DNA from: Tenrec ecaudatus
Lineage: Eukaryota; Chordata; Mammalia; Afrosoricida; Tenrecidae
Direction: 5' to 3'
DNA: 64,000 bases
Assembly (NCBI RefSeq): GCF_050624435.1
Contig: NC_134536.1
Location: 129,650,758 to 129,714,757 of the forward strand
The stretch's first letter is position 1, and the number at the start of each line of letters is the position of its first letter. The notes below the pieces were generated by a model, which had not been told where the DNA came from, ran no database searches, and worked only from the letters and a program-made list of their open reading frames with translations. A program made the position numbers and the translations under genes. Positions 24,901 through 36,900 of the stretch are shown in pieces.

Positions 24901-27900
24901 ACTAGGCCTGTCACATGTATTATTGTCTCTGACTTTCACAGCAGTCTTAGGAGGTAAGGTCACTTGGAGTTGGCCCTCCTTATTGACAGGCAAATCGATC
25001 CCTGAATTCAACCAACTGAAAATGGAATATATTCAGGGGGGAAAAAATTAATGCCATCAAGTGGTCAGAGCAATCCCTCAAAGGCTCAAGAGGGAGTGTA
25101 ACATGGTTTTTACATGGGACTAGGTGGTGTAGGCCCACATGGCCTTGTGGTGTAATGGGTTATGCATTGCCTTGGGAACCACAAGGTCAGCAGTGTGAGA
25201 CCACCAGCCACTCCTCGGGAGGAAAATGGGACTTTCTACTCCCATCAAGAGCTGCAGTCTTAGAAACCCAGGGGCAGTTCTTCCCTGTCCTATATGGTCG
25301 CCATGAGCCAGCATGACCTGGATAGCGGTGACTTTGAGTTTGGGGAGATGGTATAGGTAATGTAGAGATGATAGGAAAATACATCGGAGGATGTGCCTGG
25401 GTCATATGCAAATACAGTGACCCTTTATACAAAGGATTGGAGCAACCTTGGAGTTTGGGTATCTGTGGGGGTGGGCATGGGGGTTCGAGATCCAGTCCCC
25501 CATGGGTCCTAAGGCACTGCTGTATAATGATCCCCATTTGCAGATGACAACACGGAGGCTTGGGCTAAGTCACCAAGTCAGGGTTGGGATTTGAACCCCA
25601 GTAGTCAGGGCTGTGACACTGCACTGATGTGTTGTTGCTGTTGTCATTAAAGCAGTAGTCTAGTATGTATATTTCATTACTTGCTAAACACTTGTGCTTT
25701 GTAACCGCAGTGAAGCACGGCCGGAGGTGGGAAGAATTGCAGGCCGTCCTTAGGGAGTTTGTGTTTCATCACAGGTTCGGACAAATGGACATCTCTAGAA
25801 AGAAAGCTGTTTAACAAAGCACTTGCCACTTATAGCAAAGACTTCATTTTCATACAGAAGATGGTAAGTCTCCTGTCTTTTTTATGGCTTGAAATCGTAT
25901 TTGGGAGATGGTAGGTTTTTAGGATGAGAGCTAGAAGTTGTTGGGCAGAGCTGCTAACTGGCTTGACGGGAGCCCTTACACAGATGGGCTTCTTTGAGCC
26001 CTCGCTGCTCTGTTTGAGCGGGGCCAGGAGCCCAGTGCAGGGCGAGGGGAGAGGGCAGCATGGAAAAGACCGAATGGCTTGGACATGGCAATGTGTAATT
26101 TATACATTTTCTCATAATAAATAGAACTGGGGCTCTGGTTCATAATTTACACGCCTTATTTCACGGCTATCTGACAAATATGTCATGTATCTGACAGAAT
26201 TTTCTTCTAGGAAATTAAGGGTCGGTGGCAGGACACATCCCACCCAGCCCCCTCCCGCCGCAATCCGGTAGCAGAGTGTCTGGGGTTCGCTCCCTCTCAT
26301 AACAACAGTAATAGTAATAATAACACCTCCGAGGTACAGCCTTTTACGGCAAAACATGGCCTTTCACACACATGAAATAGCTTGGTGTATTGCGGGTGAT
26401 CAACTTCACTGGCTGAGAGATAGATGGCTTAGGTCAAAAAGTTCAAATGATTCTGAGAGCGTTTCCATAGCCAATGACTAATAGCACCAAAGTGTATTTT
26501 TAAGGGCTGTTAAGGTTATTCAGGCTCACGGGGAGCAGGGTCAGGGTCACAGGTGACAGCCCCCGCTGGCTCCAGGCAGTCCAGCTGGTCCTCAGGGCTG
26601 TGCTAGAGTGGCATGTGCCCTGCCCAGATGAGAATCAGAAATAGATGGGAATCATCATTGCCTGGCCTCGGGCCTCTGGTGGTGTTCGCTGTGACCTCTC
26701 CTGCTTCTGTGGCCAACACGCCCTCTGCTGCCCACAGGCCCAGGAGCTCTAGTCACCTAGCCCTGGGACTGCCCTATCCCGGGCCTCTTCCTGGCAGGCC
26801 AGGCACCGCTTTGATTGACTGTAGATTTGTGGATAGTACGTCCCGGGAAACACAGGTTTTCAACCAGGGCACTGTAGATTAGAGCCCTCCCTTGTTGGGG
26901 AGATTCACTTGTAGAAATTCCAGATGTCAGGTGGATGTGGCAGGGCAACACTGAGCACACAGGACTTCTGGGGGAGCCTTTCCATCTCACCAAGTAGGTA
27001 ACTGTGTTTCCTGCCCGGCCCCCAAGGTTAAACCCATCTTTGGTCTGCAGCCCCCAGCCCACATAAAGGAGCCTCAGAGGTACATCACAGACACACAAAA
27101 AGCAATTCCTCCCCCACCGTCCTAAACACAGGAGCTACACAAAGGAATTTTTTCTCATCAAAGTACACATACCCTTTCCTCTTTGGGGGTGAGCCAGGCA
27201 AGCCTTGTTGTCTGCAGAAATTAAGCTCTTCTCTATTTATAGCCTTGTTTGATTGGTAGGAAACATTTTTCATAAGAGGTTGAAGGTCTACGAGCTGGCG
27301 AGCTAATGCATTGAAGACCCAGCCGCTCTATGGGTAAACAACATGAGTAAGCCCTTTCTGTACTAATAGGAAGGATTCCCAAGCTACGTCACGGTGGTTA
27401 GGCACCACAGAGTCAGTTCTGACCCACAGCGACCCTGTGTAGACCAGAAGGAACCCCTGCCCGGTCCTGCACCAGCCGCACACTCCGTGTTGTGTTTGAG
27501 CCACTGTGTTGGTCCATCTCCTGGAGGGGTTTACTCTCTGAGTTTCTTTCTTTAGCTAAGCAGGTTGAGATTATATATCTATAATATATTATATATATAA
27601 TTATATATATATATATAGCTGCCTTTTGTGAAGGAGTATGGGGGTAGAGGAATCAATGTTCGTGTTTGTTTGGATGTACACAGAGAAATTCTGGAACGAT
27701 GCCCACAAAATTCACAACAGGCTCTTCATGTTGCAGGATGGGTATAAGAATGGGGGGGGATGATGAGGGGGGAGGAGGGGGACTTTCCACTGTACCTATC
27801 TTTTATTGAATAAGCATAAATGTATTATCTATTAGGCCAGCGGTTCTCAACCTTCCTAATGCTGCGACCGTTTAATATATTTCCTTATGTTGTGGTGATC

Positions 27901-30900
27901 CCCAACCATAAAATTATTTTCATTGCTATTGCATAACTGTCATTTTGCTACTGTTAAGAATCGTCATGTAAAGATCTGATAGGCAGGATGTATTTTCATT
28001 GTTACAAATTGAACATCATTAAAGCATAGTGATGAATCATAAAAACATGTTATTATATATTATGAAATACTTATTTCTAATGACAAACCAATGAAATGTC
28101 TTGAAGCAGGGTGTAGCATGGGTAACAGTCTTCACGCCGGTACACATAGGTGGGCGTGTCTGCATGTGGGTGGACCCACCTGGAGACAGAGGAACGGTGT
28201 CTCAGTTCCTAAGACCATAGGAAATATGTGTTTTCCGATGGTCTTGGGTGACCCCTGTGAAAGGGTCGTTCGACCTCCACAGGGGTCACGACCCCCAGGT
28301 TGAGAACCGCTACATTAGACCATTGTATTATTCTCAGACAAGTGTGCCACTCTGTACACATCCAGGGCTGGGGCTAATCTGGAGCTCGCTTTTCCCGGCA
28401 GGTGAAGTCCAAGACGGTGGCTCAGTGTGTAGAGTACTACTACACGTGGAAAAAGATCATGAGGTTAGGACGGAAACACCGGACACGCCTCACGGAGATC
28501 ATCGACGAGTGTGTGGTGAGTGAAGCCCCTGAGTTCCTCCTGTGCTGACCCCACCCCGACTCTGCACCTGAGTTCCTAAGTAGCTGGCGCTTAAGTTAGT
28601 TTGGTTTGGGTTGGGTTGGTTTGATTTGGCTTGGCTTGGCTTGGCTTGGTTTGGTTTGAATGGGTGACAGAGGCCCAGATTCCTGGCTGGATTCAGGACC
28701 TGAGGGAGGCCAGCATAATGTTTAGAAAGTGATGGTGGGCTGGAGTCCCCAGGCAAGTAGGAGTTAAGAGAGTTAAGCAGTGGTCTCTTTGGTTTGTAAA
28801 TGAGGCTCGGAGACCCCTGGACTCCTTAAGGTCACAAGGATGTTCAGGCACGCAAGGACCCTCCGTTAACATGTGCTGAATAGATGGGTGGACATCTTTT
28901 GGTGGTAGGACTCACACAGTGCCCAGCAACAGTCCCTTGGGGACCCACTAGCAAGAAATGGGGTGAAGAACGGATATTGAGCTGAGGATGTTCCCATCCC
29001 TTCCCGATCCTTCCAGGTCATGGATGCACCTGGCTTGAGAACAGAACAGGGCTCAGGAAGGAAGACAAGTCCTTAGATGCCCCCCTCCCTTGTTTCTTTA
29101 AAGCATGGCAAGGAGAAGCCTTGTCCCTTCGATAATGCCAGGAAGTCTCGATGATTGCGGACTGGTTATCAGCATGCACATTATTCTAACCCTTACAATT
29201 CCTTCATCCACGGATTTCCCCCATTCACAAGCATTTGAAGAGTCGTCTGTATCTGAAGACTAGTAAGACCCAGATAGTTTCCACACCTCAGCTGGGTGGC
29301 TTGATCATCCTCGCAGTTACCTCCCGTCTCTTCGTCCCCAGCCAGGGGAAATCCTTTCCACACTCCGTGGGGAACATTGCCCGCCGTGTCCGAGTACGTG
29401 TATAGCAGGCGTCTCCTACAAGTTGCTCAGTTCCGGCCTCCGTCCCCGTGTTTGGAAGTCACGAGGGTGTCAACAGCTCCAGTCACACTTTCATTCCCAA
29501 GCGGCCCCCCTTGTAAGTGTTAGCTTATATGCGTGGTGATACAGGAGCCTTCGTGGCGTGGTGGTTGCACTTTGGGCTGCTAACCACAAAGTGAGCAGTT
29601 CAAACCCACTGGCTGGTCCAGGGGAAAAAGATGAGATTTTCTACTCCTGTAAAGAGTTGGGGTCATGGACACCCCAGGGGCAGTTCTTCCCTCCCCTGTA
29701 GGGTGGCTAGGAGTCAGCACAGACTCGGCACTGGGTTGGGTTTCGGGGTACTGCCCTTGGAATGTTTCACCCCACTCTGAGGTAGAAACCGAGACACAGA
29801 TCCTGATGAGCTTGCCCACGGCCAGCCAGCGGGTGAGTGTGTTAGCTGAACCTGATTCCCTGGTGAGATATTTGAAGTGTGGTCAATGCAAACTCCCTTA
29901 AAGAAATGTAAGACCACTTGGATTCATTAATGTAAGGAAGCCCACGTTCTTAACTAAGAGTTAGTCCTGGCTAGGGCGTACACTCACACATGGACGCGAA
30001 TGCTTGGAGGCGGGCCTCAGAGACAGCCGGCATTTGCTCAGTAGGGTGGTGCTGCTGGTCTTTCCATCAACTAGCAGCCAGCATTCTGTGTGCATTTGAG
30101 AGGGTTACCAATGCTAGGTGTCTGGGGATAACAGGTGACCTCTGCCCCTGGAGCATCTACTCTAGTCGCGAAGAGATAGCACACACATGGAAAGTAGACG
30201 GTGAGCCTCGGAGTGTTGACGATCACTAGGAGAGGAAAACCAGGAGTCTGAAGTTAGGGACTCTTATCCAACTCCACCAATTGGCAAAACGGAAAGTGGA
30301 GGTCCAGAGGCGTAAAGGGGCTTGCCCAAGGTCTCACAGAGCACTGCTCTCCAAACGAATAGGATAGGCAATACACAAGGACGGGCCAAGACCTGTGCCT
30401 GGCTCCAAGGCCCATCGCAAGCCAGCAACTGCCGTGTGCTCAGCCCCAGTTTCCTTTGACTCATATGCTGGGGCAGATGATTTGAAAGCCACTGCCCCTG
30501 AGTCAGTTGCAAGTCATATCAACCCCACAGGCCCACAGGACAGAGTGGAACTTCCCCACGGGGTCTGCAAGGTGGTAAACCTTTATGGCAGCAGACTGCC
30601 ACAGCTTTCTCCCAGGGACTGTCAGCTGAGGCAGTCACACCACTGACATCCTGTTTATTGGCACCATGCCACAAGTGCTCCTCGGGTGACTTATAAAGTG
30701 CTTTCCAGTTCTGGCAGGTCCTGGCTTCGTCAGTGCTGTGTGGAGGGTGGGGACTTGGGTAGGTTACTAAGTTTCTAGACCAGTGACTCAATTAGCATTC
30801 GTTGGATGAATGAGTGAATGGCTTTTCCAAGATGGGAATCGCTCTGGTTCAGAGCAGCTGTTCCTCAATGAGCCATAGAGAGAGAAGTGGTAGCTGGGAG

Positions 30901-33900
30901 ACACTAAGCAGAGGAACACTGCTGAAGAAGACATGACCGCACCACGCAGAGGCCCCATCTGGGGCTGACAGGGCTTTGAAGGTGGGCAGAAAAGACCCAC
31001 CCAGCCCACATGAGCAAGGGTAGGTGTAAAGATGCTTGAGGGGATCCTCCAGGTTGGACTCGGTTATGTATTTGTCCTGGGTCCAAAATATCCACGCCCG
31101 TGAGCTTAGAGAGAACAAACAGCTTATGTGTGAAGATGACTCAGGCCCACAGAAACAAGAAAGTCTTGGTTGGGGGCCAGCGTGGCGGCTCACAGCTCCC
31201 TGTTGAGTACTATGTGTGTAGTCAGCCTTTAGAGGATCGCCCGTCCAGTGGAAATGAGACATTGGAACTGTGCCAGGACTGGGGGAGAACGCAGAAGGTG
31301 TAGTCCTGGGCCAGGGGTCCTGCCCTTTGCCCTCTGGGGCAACTGGGAGGGCTTTCCTGACCATGCATCCTCAATGGTTTGTCAGAGAGCCTAGTGACCA
31401 TTTCCTTGCCTCAGTAGAACATGTTCAGGCAGCTTAGGACTTGTTAGGACTTCATGGGGAGAGGGGAAAGAGGAGTGTGTTGAAGGGTGATGCTCTTTGC
31501 GCAGCCTGTAGGCAGCACGGCAGTTGTTCACTCAACTGGGATGGTTTGATTGTTGCCCCCCCTATCATCATGGAGCATGCAGGAAAGGAGTCCTGTTGAG
31601 AAGGGGGGAAATTGTGCGAGCCACGCCTTCTAGTCCTCGCTGATGTTCCCCCTTGTGGCAGAAATCTGTAGCTCTGACTAGGACCAAGATTCAACAGTAT
31701 ACTAAGTAATAAGAAGTGATTTTTAGATGTAATATACTAAGTAATAAGAAGTGATTTTTTAGGTGTAAGACATGAAAAAAAAATCACCAATTTTATATGC
31801 AAAGGAAAGAAACCACTGATAAGTAAAGCACCACTGAAGGGAGAACTATGTAGAAGTTCTCATGGTTCTGAATTTCAGAACCTACTTATAACCAGAGTAG
31901 TCAAAATAGCCTGGTACTGGTAGAATAATAGACACATAGACCCATGAATCAGAATTGAGAACCCAGAACCTATAGACAGTTGATCTTCAACAAAGGACCA
32001 AACCCCAGCGAATGGGGACAGAAGAGTCTATTTAACAAATGGTGCTGCCACAGGAGCAAACCAAGAGGGAAGGAGACAGAGTGGAGCACATCCTGGCCCA
32101 CCAAGCCCCGAGGACAATATTCCTGCTCAGAACAGCCAATGCACAGAGAGGACCATAGGACCGGCCGCACCACGAGACACGACATCCCTCACAGACCTGT
32201 AGCACTTCCAGGGATAACACTGGAGGCACAGTGCGGGACTTGTGCCCGAACTGACCCCACCACTCCAGGGCAAAACCCTTTGAGGGCGTACAATGCAGCA
32301 GCAAGGGGAGCAAAGCAATGAAATCCCTGGGCGAGTACCAAAAATAGACTTTGGGTCTAGGGCGTGGCACCCCATCAGACTTTACCAGAAAACAGTCCTA
32401 AAGGTCAACAAGCACCTTTGAGCTATTTATAGGCTTTTCTTTTTTTGTTGTTTCTGTTGTTTTGATTTCTTTTGTTCTTTTGTTTTGCTCTGCCCTTTTT
32501 TGTGCTTATTGTTGTTGCTGCATGTCTATCTAGATAAGATAGGTGGGATACACAATCAGTAGGAGAAAGCTACAGACCTGTGATTCCAGGGGACATGGGA
32601 GTTGGGAAGGTTGGGGTGGGGGGGAGTGGGTGTTAAACCCAGGGACAAGAGAACTACAAGTGATCTATCTAAAATCAATGGTGAGGAGGACATAAGGTGC
32701 CTGGTAGGGCTTGATCAAGGGCAATGTAAGAGAGAGGAATTACTAAAACCCGAATGATGGCCGAACATGATAGTGGGACAAGAAGGAAATAGAGGAAAGA
32801 ACTAGGAGGTAAAGGGCATTTATAAAGTTCTAAATACAGGCATGAACATATGTAAATATTTTTATAATGGTAGGAAGATAGATCTGTGTACATATATATG
32901 TTAAGTATTAAGTTATCAGATGGACATTGGGCCTCTATTCAAGTACTCTCTCAAGGCAAGAACACTTTGTTCTAATAACCTGGCATTCTGTGATGCTCAC
33001 CTTCCCAACACAATCACTGAAGACAAAATGGGTGCATAAGCAACTATGATGATGAATGTGGATGGTGTCCAGCTATCAAAAGATATAGCATCTAGGGTCT
33101 TAAAAGCTTGAAGATAAACAAGCAGCCATCTAGCTGAGAAGAAACAAAGCCCACATGGAAGAAGCATGCTAGTCTGCTCGATCATGAGGCATCAATGGGA
33201 TCAAAGACCTAAAATTATTTATCAGTATGAATGATGGGGAGTGCAGAGTTTAGACCCAAAGCACATCTGTAGACAATAGGGCATCCCCTTACAGAAGGGT
33301 CACAAGGAAGAGACAAGCCAGTAAGGGTGCAGTATAGCACCAGTGAAACATACAACTTTCCTCTAGTTCAGTGTTCCTCAGCCTGTGGTTCGCGACCCCT
33401 TTGGGGTTCCAACAACCCTTTCACAGGGGTCGCCTAAGACCATCAGAAAACACATATTTCAATGGTCTTAGGAACTGAGACACCGCTCCTCTAGCCATCT
33501 CCAGGCGGGTCCACCCACATGCAGATACGCCCACATACAAGTACCTGGCATGAAGACTGTTACCCATGCTACATACCATGCTTCAAGACATTTCATTTAT
33601 TTATCATTAGAAATAAATATTTCACAATGTATAATTACATATTGTTTTTGTGATTCATCACTATTCTTTAATGATGTTCAATTTGTTCACAATGAAAATA
33701 CAGCCTGAATGTACAACAGTAGCAAAATGACAGTGATGAAGTAGCAACAAAAATCATGTTATGGTTGGGGGTCACCACCACATGAGGATCTGTGTGAAAG
33801 GGTCGCGGCATGAAGGTTGAGAAGCACTGCTCTTTAGGGTCACTCTGAGTTAGAATTGACTTGATGGCAATAGGTTTGGTTTGGGTTTGGTTTTATGAGT

Positions 33901-36900
33901 GGCAACTAGAGGTCTTAGAAGCTTGTGAGTGACACCTATTGATGATAATCAAAGACTCAGTGAATTAATTCGTGGATTAATAGATCACGTTAACCACAGC
34001 CTCCATTAGCATGAGGTCAGCTAGCACTACTGAACATCTTGGTCAAAACCCCACAGAAGAATCCTCATCAAAAGTAGGGGAATGCAGACTAGAATGTCAC
34101 GCTCTCATGGAATTCAGACTTTCCAGATCCATCGGAGCTGGATAATCTTTAAACGTCAAATCAGTCATGGTAAAGGCTACCTGCCTTGAGCGAGGTCTCT
34201 ATAGGGAATCAAATGTACCACAGCAACTTGAGAGAGGAAAGAGGGACCTTAGGGGCAGTGAGTGTGTTGAGGGGAACAATTTGTAGAAGGGCTAAGAATG
34301 GTCTCACAGCTCGAAGAATGTGTCCAACGTCACTGAACCATACATGAAGAAATGGTTGAACTGGTGAGCATTATGCTATGTTTGTCCTCAACAACAAACC
34401 AAAACAACTGAGGCAACCAAGCGAATCAACTGTGGTTGGAAGACGGTGGTCAAGGTCCCAGGAGCAGAGAGGTACAGTATCAGCTTACTACCAACATGGT
34501 GTCTTGGCAAGGGGAATGTATGTCCTCCTCTCTGACATGTAAAGGCAGTTGGTTCCAGTGCTTTTAAGATGTTTAGGGTCGCTGAGCTGTCCCCTAAGCC
34601 ATGTACAGAGGGACAAATTTATACCTATGGGCATTTGCAGCAGTAAGGCCAAGGAATTGAAAAAGCCAATGTTTTGGAGTGAGATAGACCAGGATTTGAA
34701 TCTCCGTTTGGTTTCTTGATCAGCTGTGGGACCCTGGGGCAAAAATTACTTCTCTGTTCAATTTCCTCAGCTGTTTAAATGAAAAAGATTCTACAAGATG
34801 GGTGAGAGAACTAGGAAGCGTGTGGTGTTTGGTTTTGTGTTGTGTGTACGGACGTGTAGTGTCTTAGCCATAGAGGTATTCAGCACGTCATCCTCATCTT
34901 CATTATCAATGATTATGACACGCAAGACTTTGCGTATTTGGGTACATTTGAGTTGATGAGCATTTTCATTGTAAGTTCTTAATTTCTCATTGTAGAAAAA
35001 ATTTCAATTTTATGCCTGAAATATAGAAATGTGTTCACTTCAAGACAACTTTATTGAGGCTACTCAAGGTTTTGAACAGCTTGTTAAACTCTGGCCACTT
35101 CTCTGTCTGCCCACATTTTGGCAACGTTGGAATATTACTAAAAGGCTTCCTTTCACAAATACAGTATAAAATGCCCAGCTTGATGGGACAGAATTCTCCA
35201 TGTCAGGATTTTTGTCCTCTGATCCTGATTTCTCTTAGTCGCCATGTGGCTTGGTGACCAATTATTTTGTGAGCATTTATGGATTGCCAGTTGAAATAAA
35301 CCCTATCTAAATTCCCGAGAGAGACATAACCGTCACTCACGGCCATCGAGTCAAATCTGACTCAGAACGACCTTAGAGCTGTCCCTGAGGGTTTCTGAGG
35401 CTGTAAGTCTGCCGGAGCAGAAAACCTCATCTCTCTCCGTAGAGCAGCTGTCAGGTTCCAACTGCGGACCGTGTGGTGTAGCCCCACGCCACCAGGCCTC
35501 CATACAGAACTATAAGGGAATGTCACTTAAGCCATCATTTGGTGACCGCGTAGAATGTTTCTTCTAAGAGCTTTTAAACCAAGAAATGGCAGTGTGTGGA
35601 TTGGCGTGTCTAACAAGTACCATAAAGCAGATGCCACTGTCATCACAAGTGTATCATGTCCTTTATTGTAAATGCCAAGGTGTAGGTCATGGTCTGCTTA
35701 CCCACCTGATCTCTGAGACCACATGGTTCCCGTTGTGAAGGAATTGGTTGAACCCTTGGAGTGTAGCATCCTGAAGCTTAAAGGGCTGTAAAGAAGGGTA
35801 AAATTCTTACTGGGATAAGAGCACCGAGGTGGGATCAGCCTTTATGGTCTCTGCTGCTCAGAGGCTTGCTGTGTAGATCCGACACCACTCGAACACATGG
35901 GTATCAGGCCTACCTCGGTCGGTAGCCACTGCAGTTTGTCAGCAAATACAGTCACGACAAGCGAGTCCTCCTGAATCCACTGGGAACCAGAACCCGTTCT
36001 TCAGTCTCATTGTCCGTGGCCGTCCCGTTGGCTCCAGCTCAGGGCAACCCCACACGCAGCAGAACAAAAGGTTTGCGACCAGCCTCACTCCGGCTCCGCG
36101 GTTGTTGGAATGCTTGTACCCCATGTTGGCAGCTTCTGTGTGTTTAAAGGCCTCCCAGCACGGAGCATTGGTCCTGCAGCACTTGATCAGACAGGAGTCT
36201 GTGGGGGGTCATGGGGTTGTTGGTGATCAGTTGTCAGAAGGAAGTCCCCAGGCTTTTCTTCGTCATCTGAATGCTTCACTGAGACCTGTGCCCCAGAGTG
36301 ACCTGGCTGGTATTTGAAATGGTATCGCTTCTAGTACCAGCCTCATGCAGTCCATCACGATACGACAAACTGACAGGCAGCAATTTCTGTCATACATATG
36401 AGTCCAAATTGATTCAATGGCAGTGGTTTTGTTTGTTTGTTAATAATGCATCATCTCAATTCTGCATATGCCGAAACCAAAACTCACTGCTGCCCAGTCG
36501 ATGCCGACTCACAGTGACCCTATCGGACAGGGCAGAACTGCTCCTGTGAGTTTCCGAGACGGCAACTCTTTACGGGTTAGAAAGCCCCGTCGTTTCCCAG
36601 TGGAGTGAGGGGTGGTTTCGAACTTCGGACCTTGCGGATCACAGCCTAATGCATAACTGCGCCGCCGCCAGGGCTCCTTGTAATTTTGCATCCACAGGGT
36701 ATTAAAGGCCAAAACTCCTGAGAAAGTAAGCAGGGGGACTTCTAAATGTACCACATTGACTGGTGTTTTTCCCCGGGGAGACGTAGATATGGTGTCTGCA
36801 GCCTAAGGTGCTACCACTCTCAGACATCTTTCTTCTCATTGGAAATTCTCCCTCCTGTGTCTAAAACTCAGGGCTCACTCAGAGTTCATCAGTCAGAGGT

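Larger units (their letters stand above)
18718..25774 (+). other. TRERF1: TRERF1 intron between coding exons 9 and 10
   Basis: About 7.1 kb. It contains five AfroSINEs and MIR fragments, listed separately. Stretches with nothing recognised are 19110-19555, 19750-20585, 20800-21615, 21850-24350 and 24570-25130. Within these, 22575-22615 has closely spaced TAATTA-type motifs. Confidence 0.65.
25864..28401 (+). other. TRERF1: TRERF1 intron between coding exons 10 and 11
   Basis: About 2.5 kb. Bases 25864-27390 hold no named repeat; a perfect MEF2-type CTATTTATAG lies at 27233-27242. Bases 27394-27560 are an RTE tail, 27571-27617 a TA microsatellite, and 27838-28312 a SPIN copy. Confidence 0.65.
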
